The notes below the pieces were generated by a model that made no database searches, had not been told where the DNA came from, and was given only the letters and a program-made list of their open reading frames with translations. Position numbers and translations under genes: made by a program. Shown one piece after another: positions 14,438 to 23,067 of a stretch of DNA of 34,576 bases. How positions within the stretch are numbered: the stretch's first letter is position 1; the number at the start of each line of letters is the position of its first letter. The stretch is from Thermoleophilia bacterium (lineage in GTDB: Bacteria; Actinomycetota; Thermoleophilia; Gaiellales; Gaiellaceae), in NCBI GenBank assembly GCA_025929425.1, contig JAICME010000015.1:1-34576 (forward strand), in the 5' to 3' direction.

Positions 14438-15011
14438 ATGGGTGAGGATCGCTACAGCCCGCTCTTGGAGGATGTCCGCGCCGTCCTCTCAGACGCGGGT
14501 GGCCCTGGCTGCTGCTGTCCGGCTCCTGCACGACCGGCTCCCTCACTTCTCCTGGGTCGGCTTCTATCTTCTCGACGGGGACGAGCTCGTGCTTGGCCCC
14601 TGGCGCGGCCTGGCTGCGACCGAGCACGTGCGCATCCCGGTTGGGGCGGGGATCTGCGGTGCCGCGGCTGCGAGCGGAGAAACCGTGGTTGTCGACGACG
14701 TCTCTGGCGATGGTCGCTACCTCGCCTGCTTCCCGTCAACCCGCTCCGAGATCGTCGTGCCTATCCGGCGCGGCGACTGCGTCGTCGGCGAGCTCGATAT
14801 CGACTCTGATCGCCCTGCCGCCTTCGGCCCGGCCGACCGCAGATTGCTCGAGCAGGTCGCGGCTATGGTCGCCGACCACCTTTCGCATGGGTGGAGCGTT
14901 CCGGAAGCGGGCTGGCTGGTGGACGAATGGGGCAGAGAGTCGTTCCCCGCGAGCGATGCCCCCGCTTGCTGGGCTGGTCGCGACGCAGGCAGTCGGCATG
15001 GGGTTCGGTGA
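14438..15011 (+). pseudogene. GAF-domain protein, apparent N-terminal frameshift
   Basis: From 14508 on, one frame encodes a GAF domain: VALAAAVRLLHDRLPHFSWVGFYLL..., VGAGICGAAAASGETVVVDDV, then ACFPSTRSEIVVPI and FGPADRRLLEQVA. The two Cys (in GICG and YLACF) recall free methionine-(R)-sulfoxide reductases. The C-terminus adds a short tail with ESFPASDAPACW. The natural N-terminus, MGEDRYSPLLEDVRAVLSDA from ATG 14438, lies in another frame, so a 1-nt shift is needed near GCGGGTGG (14499-14506). The in-frame GTG at 14442 gives a poor alternative start. It could be a real lesion or an indel error. Confidence 0.6.
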
Positions 15012-15035
15012 CTGGCGCAGAATAAAACAGCGTAG

Positions 15036-15077
15036 TATGATGTAAATAGTAGAAATCGAAGTGACAGGAGTTGAGCA
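15036..15077 (+). promoter_or_regulatory. Promoter of the AhpD-like gene
   Basis: TATGAT at 15036-15041 is a near-consensus -10 inside an AT-rich stretch (15021-15058), unusual in this GC-rich window. AGGAG sits about 7-11 nt before ATG 15078. No clear -35 is visible. Confidence 0.45.
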
Positions 15078-15557
15078 ATGAGGCTCGACTATCGGAAGAC
15101 CTTCCCGCAGGCGCTGCAGGAGATGCTCGGGCTCGAGGCCGCCATCGAGGACGGCACGCTGGAGCCCGAGCTGCTCGAACTGGTGAAGATGCGCGCCTCG
15201 CAGCTGAACGGCTGCGCCTACTGCCTCGACATGCATTCCAAGGACGCGCGCGCCCGCGGTGAGAGCGAGCAGCGGCTGCACGTGCTGGCAGCCTGGCGGG
15301 AGGCGCCGTTCTACAGCGCCAGGGAGCGCGCCGCGCTCGCCTGGTGCGAGGCGCTGACAGTTCTGCCGCAGACCGGCGCGCCCGACGATGTCTATGCGCA
15401 GGTAAGGGAGCAGTTCGCAGAACACGAGATCGTGGCGCTGACGCTGGCGATCGTCGCGATCAACGGCTGGAACCGCTTCGCCGTCGGCTTCCGCAGCCCC
15501 GTCGGCGATTACGTCTCGCCGCACGGGCGAAGGAGCGAGGAGGTGACCGCGCGATGA
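15078..15557 (+). CDS. AhpD/carboxymuconolactone decarboxylase-family protein
   Basis: 159 aa. The AhpD-like motif is complete: E(L)VKMRASQLNGCAYCLDMHSKDAR with C46-x-x-C49 and H53. This disulfide-reductase type centre supports peroxidase activity in AhpD relatives. The rest (REAPFYSARERAALAWCEALT, IVALTLAIVAINGWNRFAV) is typical of YciW/AhpD single-domain proteins. It has its own promoter and Shine-Dalgarno and is followed by two overlapping small genes. Likely role: reduction of peroxides or related species. Confidence 0.88.
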   Translation: MRLDYRKTFPQALQEMLGLEAAIEDGTLEPELLELVKMRASQLNGCAYCLDMHSKDARARGESEQRLHVLAAWREAPFYSARERAALAWCEALTVLPQTGAPDDVYAQVREQFAEHEIVALTLAIVAINGWNRFAVGFRSPVGDYVSPHGRRSEEVTAR

Positions 15558-15994
15558 GACCCGACGGCACACTCGTCGGCACCCACTGGGGTCCGCTCTC
15601 CGCGATCCAGGCGCCACCTCGCCGCTGGCACGAGAACGAGGTCTGGGTACACACACCGACCCCACCCTGGGGTTCGCGCCGGCTACCGCGTACGCTCCTC
15701 GCCGGCGACCCGCGGCGAACGCTCTACCGCTCGCTGCTACGCCGCGCCGAAGGCGTGCCCGTCGTATTCGCGGACGGCAGCAACGGCGCCGTCGCCGACG
15801 TCATCCTGCCCGCGCTCGGCTTCGACTTCTGGGCTGAGGAGCTCGTCGTCAAAACCCCTGACGGCAAACGGCACGTGCCGGTCGACGAAGTGGCTCGGAT
15901 CGACACGCGCCCACCGCGCATCGAGATCAGCGCGGCCGGTGCGGCTGCGGACGCGGGTTCGACGACCGGCGGGTCAACTGCGACACGGCCGTGA
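15554..15994 (+). CDS. PRC-barrel-like hypothetical protein
   Basis: 146 aa, ATG overlapping the AhpD-like stop (ATGA). The central part, VPVVFADGSNGAVADVILP...EELVVKTPDGKRHVPVDEVARID, looks like a PRC-barrel-type small beta domain with a sequence about a property 'ADG...V.DV'. The N-terminus is Pro/Trp-rich and the C-terminus is Ala/Gly/Thr-rich. It has no signal peptide or catalytic motif. Family assignment is tentative; the function is unknown. Confidence 0.55.
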   Translation: MRPDGTLVGTHWGPLSAIQAPPRRWHENEVWVHTPTPPWGSRRLPRTLLAGDPRRTLYRSLLRRAEGVPVVFADGSNGAVADVILPALGFDFWAEELVVKTPDGKRHVPVDEVARIDTRPPRIEISAAGAAADAGSTTGGSTATRP

Positions 15995-16026
15995 TCGCGA
16001 ATCTGAAGCCAACGGAGGAGATGGGT

Positions 16027-16272
16027 ATGTGGTGGAACCCGGACTTCCTCCCCACGCTCGACGAGCTCGAGGTCTGGCACGGCGCCGAGGTACAGCCGCA
16101 AGTCCGCTACGGGACGTTCTGCGAGTGGCAAGAGGCGCTCGAAGCGGAACTCGGCCCTGAAAGAAATCGCCTCTACGTCGAAAGGTCCGTCAGAGCCTGC
16201 GAACACGGTTGGTGGTGCGTCGTTCTCTCCCCTTCGAGGGCGGAGCGCAACGCCGAGGCTCATTCCGCCTGA
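16027..16272 (+). CDS. Small Trp-rich protein of unknown function
   Basis: 81 aa. The N-terminus MWWNPDFLPTLDELEVWHG is Trp-rich and acidic; two cysteines (CEWQEALE, ACEHGWWCVV) could bind metal. GGAGGAG precedes ATG 16027 by about 6-8 nt. A GTG at 15991 overlapping the previous stop (GTGA) would add 12 residues and cannot be excluded. Third gene of the AhpD-like operon. No family recognised. Confidence 0.5.
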   Translation: MWWNPDFLPTLDELEVWHGAEVQPQVRYGTFCEWQEALEAELGPERNRLYVERSVRACEHGWWCVVLSPSRAERNAEAHSA

Positions 16273-16308
16273 CGACGGCAGGAGTGACCTCCGCTCCGTT
16301 GCTTGGTC

Positions 16309-16348
16309 GACGGTTGAATCCCGCGCGAGCCTATGCCTTTCAGCCGTC
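16309..16348. terminator. Possible bidirectional terminator
   Basis: GACGGTTGA (16309-16317) and TCAGCCGTC (16340-16348) pair over 8 of 9 positions around a 22-nt loop. They lie between the convergent genes ending at 16272 and 16389. There is no clear T-tract on either side. Confidence 0.3.
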
Positions 16349-16388
16349 AACTGGCGGAAGCGCAGCCGCCTGGGCCAGTGTTCCTGCG

Positions 16389-16823
16389 TCAGGCCAGTTT
16401 CGCTTCCAGGCTGATCTCCGGCACGCCCGCGAGCGCCTTTGACACCGGGCAGTTCTCTTTAGCGGTCTGCGCTGCGGCGCGGAAGCCTTCCTGGTCGAGG
16501 CCGGGGACGCTGCCCGCCACGCTCAGGCCGATGCGTGTGATGCCTTTGCCGGCCTCGAAGGTGACGGTGGCGGACGTCCGGAGATCGTCGGGTGCGTGGC
16601 CGTCCTTCGCGAGGCCGTTGGCGAGGGCCATCGAGAAACAGGCTGCGTGTGCTGCGGCGATCAGCTCCTCGGGGCTGGTCAGGCCGCCTGTCTCGTCGGT
16701 CGAGCGCGCTGCCCAGCTGACCTCCAGTTCGCCGATCGCGCCGCTGCTCGTCGAGACGATCGTCCCCGAGCCGTCAATCAAGTTCCCGCGCCAGCGCACC
16801 TCGGCCCGACGATCTGTTGCCAT
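16389..16823 (-). CDS. OsmC-family peroxiredoxin (second copy)
   Basis: 144 aa, classic OsmC layout: WRGNLIDGSGTI, SPEELIAAAHAACFSMAL with C62, and TAKENCPVSKAL with C125. It reduces organic hydroperoxides through these two cysteines. It differs clearly from the OsmC/Ohr protein at 6155-6613, so it is not a recent duplicate. GAGGAGG lies before ATG 16823. It is the last intact gene before the right boundary of the island. Confidence 0.9.
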   Translation of the reverse strand: MATDRRAEVRWRGNLIDGSGTIVSTSSGAIGELEVSWAARSTDETGGLTSPEELIAAAHAACFSMALANGLAKDGHAPDDLRTSATVTFEAGKGITRIGLSVAGSVPGLDQEGFRAAAQTAKENCPVSKALAGVPEISLEAKLA

Positions 16824-16949
16824 CTTCTCCTCCTCAATCGGACTGCCAGGTAATTAGGCCATGGCACCGACTGGCTACGCGGCACACAAGCCCAGCGCAA
16901 CGCGAGATGCGGCGAGCTCCCGGTAACACGCGGTCGATGCTCCTCGGGA

Positions 16950-17057
16950 TCACGAGGAACCTCTAGGCGATACGAGGATCGCGTACGGGTCTCTGGTGTC
17001 GCGCCAGGGCAGATCGCGTCCGTGCTCGGCGAACCAGGCCAGCAGCAGCTCTTCCAT
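16950..17057 (-). pseudogene. mutY: Displaced mutY 5' fragment (right island junction)
   Basis: ATG 17057 opens a frame whose first 30 codons, MEELLLAWFAEHGRDLPWRD... to AILVS, match the N-terminus of the intact mutY (VEELLLAWFSQNGRDLPWRS...), then diverge at once and stop five codons later. A TACGTT box lies 6 nt before the ATG, so the old leaderless promoter is still present. It is divergent to the PQQ-propeller gene 52 bp away. The simplest reading is that this was the original start of mutY, cut off when the island entered. Confidence 0.8.
16968..17057 (-). repeat. Right copy of the mutY 5'-end direct repeat (attR-like)
   Basis: Partner of the repeat at 1186-1275, same orientation, with the 17-bp identical core at 16978-16994. 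The flank 16824-16949 is non-coding and I see nothing else in it. Confidence 0.65.
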
Positions 17058-17109
17058 GCCGCGAACGTAGCGTGCCGGACCGCCCGCCACCGCAGGCATC
17101 ATCCGGCGG

Positions 17110-18369
17110 ATGCGCCGTCTTCTCGTCGTCGCCGGCGTCCTGATCCTGCTCGCCGGCATCGCGACGGCGTACTACGCGTCGCGGAACCGCTTCGGCGGCA
17201 GCGTCAGGGGGACGTCGACGGAGTTCGATCCGACGCAGACCGTTGCGGCGCCCCGCCCCGGCCCGCTCGTCTCGCCGATGTTCGGCGGCGAGCCGCAGCA
17301 CCTCCACGTCGGCACCGGCCGGGTTCGGCCGCCTTTCCGGCGCGACTGGGTCTCAGGCGGGACATCCCTGATCGAGTTCCCGCCGGCGATCGGCTTCCAC
17401 TACCTCTACTACGCCAGCCTGAACGGGAACCTGATCGCGGTTTCGACCAGAAACGGCCGCCGGCTGTGGACGGTGCACGTCGGCCGCTGCGAGGCATCCT
17501 CGCCCGCCGTCGACCGGCTGGGCCGCGGATCGGTCTACGAGACGTTCCTGAACCGGCATCCGTGCGGCAGAGATGCCGCGAAGCGGGGAGACGGCGAGCT
17601 CCTCGTCGTCGCGGCCGGCCCCTCGCACCACGTTCGCTGGAAGAAGCATCTCGGGGCGAGTGAGACGTCGCCCCTCATCGTCCGCAACCGGATCTACGTC
17701 GGCGACGCCGAGGGAAACGTCTACTGCCTCCGCACAGTCGACGGGAAGACCGTCTGGCGCTTCCGTGCCGGCGGAGCAGTAAAGGGCGCGCTGGCCTTCG
17801 ACCGAGGCCGCCTCTTCTTCGGCGCCTACGACGGGCACCTCTATGCGCTGCGAGCGAGTGACGGCAAGCAGATCTGGCGAGCGTCATCCGCACGCGATTG
17901 GTTCGGCCGTCACGGCAACTTCTACTCGACTCCGGCCGTCGCGTACTCCCGCGTCTATCTCGGCTCGACGGACGGGCACGTCTACTCGTTCGGCGAGCAG
18001 AGTGGGACGCTGCGCTGGTCGTACCACACCGGAGGGTTCGTCTACGGCTCGCCGGCGGTGTGGGGCAGGCGCATCTTCGTCGGGTCGTACGACCGATGGT
18101 TCTACGCACTCGATGCGGCGACGGGGGCTCTTCTCTGGAAGTTCCGCGCCAACGGCCCGATCTCGGGATCGGCGACCGTCGTGGACGGGATCGTCTACTT
18201 CGCCACACTCCGCCGCCGCACGTATGGCCTCGACGCGCGCACCGGGAAGCAGGTGTGGACGTTCCGGGACGGTGCGTTCACTCCGGTCGTGACCGACGGG
18301 GAGCGGCTCTACGTCCTCGGCTGGGGGAAGGTCTACGCATTCAGTCCTCGAACGAGGTTGCAGAGCTAG
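17110..18369 (+). CDS. PQQ-repeat beta-propeller protein, membrane-anchored
   Basis: 419 aa. An N-terminal signal/anchor helix (about 3-22) is followed by a beta-propeller made of repeats of the form 'IYVGDAEGNVYCLRTVDGKTVWRF', 'LFFGAYDGHLYALRASDGKQIWR', 'VYLGSTDGHVYSF', 'IFVGSYDRWFYALDAATGALLWKF' and 'VYFATLRRRTYGLDARTGKQVWTF'. Such outward-facing propellers (PQQ_2 type, BamB- and AfsK-like) are usually binding scaffolds, and no catalytic site is evident. It probably formed the original divergent pair with mutY. Confidence 0.82.
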   Translation: MRRLLVVAGVLILLAGIATAYYASRNRFGGSVRGTSTEFDPTQTVAAPRPGPLVSPMFGGEPQHLHVGTGRVRPPFRRDWVSGGTSLIEFPPAIGFHYLYYASLNGNLIAVSTRNGRRLWTVHVGRCEASSPAVDRLGRGSVYETFLNRHPCGRDAAKRGDGELLVVAAGPSHHVRWKKHLGASETSPLIVRNRIYVGDAEGNVYCLRTVDGKTVWRFRAGGAVKGALAFDRGRLFFGAYDGHLYALRASDGKQIWRASSARDWFGRHGNFYSTPAVAYSRVYLGSTDGHVYSFGEQSGTLRWSYHTGGFVYGSPAVWGRRIFVGSYDRWFYALDAATGALLWKFRANGPISGSATVVDGIVYFATLRRRTYGLDARTGKQVWTFRDGAFTPVVTDGERLYVLGWGKVYAFSPRTRLQS

Positions 18370-18392
18370 CGCTCGGGGTCATAGAGGGAACG

Positions 18393-18665
18393 ATGGCGAA
18401 GGAGATGATCGACCTGGACCTGGACGGGAAGGTTGTTCCCGTTCCGCGGGAGCTCGTGAGTGGGCTCGCGGCAGCCGCGGCTGCGCGGGCCGGTGTCTCC
18501 GCGCGCCATCGCGACCTCTCACTCCTCCTCGGGCGTGCACTCGAGTCCGGCGCCGTGAGTCTCGACCAGGCCGGCGTGCGCGCGCTTTGCGCGGTGATCG
18601 AGGAGCCACAGGACGGCCGTTACGGCCCGGTCGGCGCCGCGTTGTTGCGCGAAGCCGCCGCCTAA
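18393..18665 (+). CDS. Small Ala-rich helical protein, unknown function
   Basis: 90 aa: a short acidic beta start (MIDLDLDGKVVPVPRELV) then alanine-rich helices (AAAAAARAGVSARHRDLSLLLGRALESG, VSLDQAGVRALCAVIEE). No membrane segment or metal motif. Weak AGAGGG before ATG 18393. It is convergent with the SDR gene and overlaps it by 4 nt. I do not recognise a family. Confidence 0.6.
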   Translation: MAKEMIDLDLDGKVVPVPRELVSGLAAAAAARAGVSARHRDLSLLLGRALESGAVSLDQAGVRALCAVIEEPQDGRYGPVGAALLREAAA

Positions 18666-19657
18666 CGCTTCCGGAGGAGCACGGCACCCGTGGCCGCGCC
18701 GACGCCCGCCGCGAGCGAGCCGGCGAGCCGGCGGTGCTTCGTGAGGCTCGTCTGGAAGCTGTGGGAGTGCGCCTTGTCGTCGAACGGGCCGTGCGAGCCG
18801 CGATCCTCGTCCGCGTCGACCGGCTCGTAGAGGTTGTCGTGGCTCGGGCCTCCGTTGAGCGGCTGCTTCGTCATCTGCGAGCCGTACCCGGTCTTGGCGA
18901 GGTACCAGTCGAGGAACCACGGCGCCACGCGCTCTCCGAGGATGTTGAGCACGGTCGGCCACCCGACGTAGATCTGGCGCCGGCGATGGTAAGCGGCCCA
19001 GTGGATCGCGTCTGCCGCGATCTCCGGCTGGTAGATCGGCGGCACGGGCTGCGTCTGCTTGGGCAGCTTCGTCCGACCCCAGGTGAACTGGGTCGTGTTG
19101 AAACCTGCGAGGTGAACCATCGTCAAGTGGACGTCCCAGCCGTTGTGGCGGATCTCGGTGAGGACGGACTCGGTGAAGCCCTTGCACGCGTGCTTGGCGC
19201 CGCAGTAGGGCGCCTGCAGCGGGATCCCGCGGAAGGCGAGCGCGGAGCTGACCTGCACGATCGTGCCCCGGTTGCGCTCGGCCATGCGCTTCAGGGCCGT
19301 GCGCGTGCCCCAGACCATGCCGTGGTACGTGACCTCGGTCGCCCGCCGGTACTCGTCGGGCTCGATATCGAGGAACTCCGCGTAGATCGTCGCCATCGCG
19401 TCGTTGATCCAGACGTCGATCGGGCCGAGCTCCTCCTCCGCCGCCTGCGCCGCCGCCTCGACCTGGTCGGCATCGGCGACGTCGGTGGGAAGAACGAGAG
19501 CGCGGCCGCCGAGCCTTTCGACGTCGCGCGCCGCGGCGTCGAGCCCGCCCTGGCCGCGTGCGACCAGCGCGATCTTCGCACCGTCCTTCGCGAATCGGCG
19601 CGCGGTCGCGCGTCCGACTCCGCCGGAGGCGCCGGTGATGACTACGACATCACTCAT
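18662..19657 (-). CDS. Short-chain dehydrogenase/reductase with C-terminal extension
   Basis: 331 aa. NAD(P)-binding Rossmann fold with TGASGGVG (8-15), catalytic Ser138 (VQVSSALAF), Tyr151 and Lys155 (APYCGAKHACKGF). About 75 residues after the normal SDR core include a PTVLNILGERVAPWFLDWYLAKTGYGSQMT segment and a final hydrophobic, basic tail (AAGVGAATGAVLLRKR) that may sit at the membrane. This C-terminal layout is common in actinobacterial SDRs of unknown substrate. ATG 19657 is at the family start, preceded by GAGAGGG. Confidence 0.85.
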   Translation of the reverse strand: MSDVVVITGASGGVGRATARRFAKDGAKIALVARGQGGLDAAARDVERLGGRALVLPTDVADADQVEAAAQAAEEELGPIDVWINDAMATIYAEFLDIEPDEYRRATEVTYHGMVWGTRTALKRMAERNRGTIVQVSSALAFRGIPLQAPYCGAKHACKGFTESVLTEIRHNGWDVHLTMVHLAGFNTTQFTWGRTKLPKQTQPVPPIYQPEIAADAIHWAAYHRRRQIYVGWPTVLNILGERVAPWFLDWYLAKTGYGSQMTKQPLNGGPSHDNLYEPVDADEDRGSHGPFDDKAHSHSFQTSLTKHRRLAGSLAAGVGAATGAVLLRKR

Positions 19658-19695
19658 CCCTCTCGATCTTCCGGGCCACCGGAGACGCCAAACCT

Positions 19696-20595
19696 CTAGC
19701 GGTCGAGAACCTCCACCGTGTCGCCGTCCTGCAGCTCGTGGTGCAAGCCGACCCGCTGTCCCTCGAATCGCGCGGACGGGCCCCAGACGCGTGCGCCGGT
19801 GCAGCGTTCCGCCAGTGCATGGTGGATCGAGTCGGCGACGTCGAAGACCGTCGCCGGCGGCTCCAATGCGACCGGATCGCCGCCGTCGCGCAGGTAGATG
19901 CGCATCAGACCGGTAAGGGCCCAGAGCTCGTCGCGCAGCCGGTCGAGGCTCGCGTCGTCGAGAACGGACACCGGGACGACGGACAGCTCGGGATGGCGTG
20001 GCGGCGGTGCCTCGTCGCATTTCGTCGCTGCCAGGACACCGGGCAGGTCGATCCCGGCCGCGGCGACCTCCTCGCGGATCGTCTCGACCTCGTCGAGGGG
20101 TCGATCGCACGCGTGACACCAGAGGATCGCGTCGGCATTGCGGAGAACGCCGAGCAGGGCGCGGCCGCCTCCACGATCCTCCGCTGCTCCCTCGATCAAC
20201 CCGGGAATCTCGACCAGCTGGACGAGCACGCCCCCGAGGCGCGTGGTCGCCGCCACCGGTCGCGTCGTGGTGAAGGCGTAGTCGCCGGTACGGATCTGGA
20301 TCGCCGACAGCGCCTGCAGAAGCGACGACTTCCCCGCGTTCGGCGGCCCCACCAGCGCGATCTGCGCGGCGCCCTCGCGTCGCACGGCGATCGAGTCGCG
20401 GTGCACGACCCGTCTTCGCGTGCGTGTCGCTTCGATCTCCCCCTCGACCCACTTCCGCAGGTCGGCGTAGGGGCCGTTCCGGTAACCGGGCAGCTCGGCG
20501 AGGATCGAGCGGAGCTCGCGGGCTCGTTCCGCGCCTTCCTTGCCCATGAGGCGGCGCTTGATCACCTGCCGTTGGGTGCGATGTGGCATCGGCAT
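19696..20595 (-). CDS. Obg/DRG-like GTPase with TGS domain
   Basis: 299 aa. Helical N-terminus (VIKRRLMGKEGAERARELRSIL), then a GTPase domain with P-loop GPPNAGKS (83-90), TTTRP switch I, EIPGLIEGAAEDRGGGR (G3 and switch II) and ATKCD (G4), then a C-terminal TGS domain (MRIYLRDGGDPVALEPPATVFDVA...DGDTVEVL). The order and short linker resemble DRG GTPases of archaea and eukaryotes more than bacterial Obg or YchF. DRG proteins act with ribosomes. ATG 20595 has GGAGG 11 nt upstream; two more ATGs follow closely. Confidence 0.82.
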   Translation of the reverse strand: MPMPHRTQRQVIKRRLMGKEGAERARELRSILAELPGYRNGPYADLRKWVEGEIEATRTRRRVVHRDSIAVRREGAAQIALVGPPNAGKSSLLQALSAIQIRTGDYAFTTTRPVAATTRLGGVLVQLVEIPGLIEGAAEDRGGGRALLGVLRNADAILWCHACDRPLDEVETIREEVAAAGIDLPGVLAATKCDEAPPPRHPELSVVPVSVLDDASLDRLRDELWALTGLMRIYLRDGGDPVALEPPATVFDVADSIHHALAERCTGARVWGPSARFEGQRVGLHHELQDGDTVEVLDR

Positions 20596-20626
20596 CGCGA
20601 CGTAGACCTCCGTTTCGTTGCTGGAA

Positions 20627-20743
20627 GCTGTCGGCGGCAAAGCCACCGACAGCCCGGCGGAAACCGGGCCGCCGTGGGCGGCCCTGGGCGGGATCGCGTC
20701 GCGTCCCGCCGCTTTCCTAAGACGCTGTGCTGGAAAGCGGCGG
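20627..20743. ncRNA. Dense hairpin array upstream of gltX, candidate structured RNA
   Basis: Five perfect or near-perfect stem-loops lie in 117 bp. H1: 20627-20638 with 20642-20653 (11 of 12 bp, loop AAA). H2: 20652-20657 with 20664-20669. H3: 20666-20673 with 20677-20684 (8 bp, loop GTG). H4: 20687-20693 with 20704-20710. H5: 20706-20717 with 20732-20743 (12 bp perfect, 14-nt loop). H1/H2, H2/H3 and H4/H5 overlap and so exclude one another, like an attenuator or riboswitch. No T-box, SRP-RNA or RNase P signature was found. It could also be palindromic repeat DNA. Strand is undetermined. Confidence 0.45.
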
Positions 20744-20800
20744 ATCAGCCGTTTTGGCGAAGAACAGTGGCGCGCCAGGACTCCATCGCGGGCAGAACCT

Positions 20801-20806
20801 TACACT
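20801..20806 (+). promoter_or_regulatory. -10 box of gltX (leaderless start)
   Basis: TACACT ends exactly 6 nt before ATG 20813, and no Shine-Dalgarno is present, which fits leaderless initiation. If so, the hairpin array upstream is not part of this transcript and must act as DNA, belong to another promoter, or be a separate RNA. Confidence 0.5.
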
Positions 20807-20812
20807 CGCCGG

Positions 20813-21787
20813 ATGGCCAGAGTTCGCTTCGCTCCGAGCCCGACGGGCTCGCTCCATCTCGGCAACGCGTTGAGCGCGGTCGCGAACCGGCGGCTCGGCG
20901 AGTGGATGTTGCTGCGGATCGACGATACGGATCCGGCGCGGAACGTCCCGGGCGGCGAGAAGGCGATCCTCGAAGATCTCGAATGGCTCGGGATCGCCTG
21001 GGACGAAGGGCCGGTGCGGCAGAGCGACCGCGCGGAACGCCACCGTGAGGCGGCGGCGCCCCTCGGCGACCGGTTCGACGGCGTCACGCTGCTCCGCGAG
21101 AACGGTTCGCCGACCTACCAGCTTGCGTCGGTCGTCGACGACATCGACTTCGGCATCACGCACATCGTGCGCGGCAACGACCACCGGCCCAACGAGGCGC
21201 TCCATCGTCGGCTGTTCGAGGCTCTCGGCGCGACACCGCCGGAATTCATCCACCACGGGCTGATCCTCGGCGAGGACGGGCGGAAGCTCGCGAAGCGAGC
21301 GCCCGGCGCCACGGTGGCTTCGCTGCGGGAGGCGGGCATCCCGGCCGAGGCTGCACGCGCGTATCTCGACGAGCTCGGCGTGCCTCGCCACGACGTCCAC
21401 CTCGATCTCGCGCGCGTGCGACGGCTCTCTGTCGAGGCCCTGGCGGCTCTCAGCGATGAGGACCTCGCGGCGCGGGTGGGCGTGCCCGTCACGGTTGCGC
21501 CCGTTCTGCGCGGTGCACGGGATCTCGTGGAGGCACGTGCTTACGCCGACCTCGTGCTCGAGCCGGCGGAGGCTGACGTCGACTCGCCGGAGACGCTCGC
21601 GCGCTTTCGGGAGCTCGTGGAGGCGGACGTGGAACCGAAGGCGATCGTGCGCGAGCTGAAGGCGGTGGGAGGCAACCTCAAGGCGCTCCGGCTGGCACTC
21701 ACGGGACACGAGCGCGGTCCCGAGCTCGCGGCGGTCATCGCCGCGCTTCCGCGCGACGAGCTCTTGCGGCGCACAGCACTAGGCTAG
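20813..21787 (+). CDS. gltX: Compact glutamyl-tRNA synthetase
   Basis: 324 aa, class I aaRS. The active-site motifs are present: FAPSPTGSLHLGN (HIGH motif at 15-18), RIDDTDPARN, ITHIVRGNDHRPNE, and KLAKR (158-162) for KMSKS. It is about 150 residues shorter than usual GluRS. Between GDRFDG (85-90) and NGSPTYQLASVVDD (97-110) most of the connective/zinc insertion is missing, and the anticodon domain is reduced to about 130 residues ending ALTGHERGPELAAVIAALP. It is not GluQ-RS, because an anticodon-like domain remains. Its place before cysS, rlmB, yacP and sigH matches the gltX position in Bacillus, which supports the name. Confidence 0.8.
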   Translation: MARVRFAPSPTGSLHLGNALSAVANRRLGEWMLLRIDDTDPARNVPGGEKAILEDLEWLGIAWDEGPVRQSDRAERHREAAAPLGDRFDGVTLLRENGSPTYQLASVVDDIDFGITHIVRGNDHRPNEALHRRLFEALGATPPEFIHHGLILGEDGRKLAKRAPGATVASLREAGIPAEAARAYLDELGVPRHDVHLDLARVRRLSVEALAALSDEDLAARVGVPVTVAPVLRGARDLVEARAYADLVLEPAEADVDSPETLARFRELVEADVEPKAIVRELKAVGGNLKALRLALTGHERGPELAAVIAALPRDELLRRTALG

Positions 21788-21792
21788 GAGCG

Positions 21793-23063
<1,271 letters not shown>

Positions 23064-23067
<4 letters not shown>

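Noticed and set aside
20627-20743. T-box leader or SRP/RNase P RNA in the hairpin array
   Set aside because: No T-box core (AGGGTGGNACCGCG-like), no SRP GGAA-loop/GCAGCC signature and no RNase P universal motifs; gltX also appears leaderless downstream.
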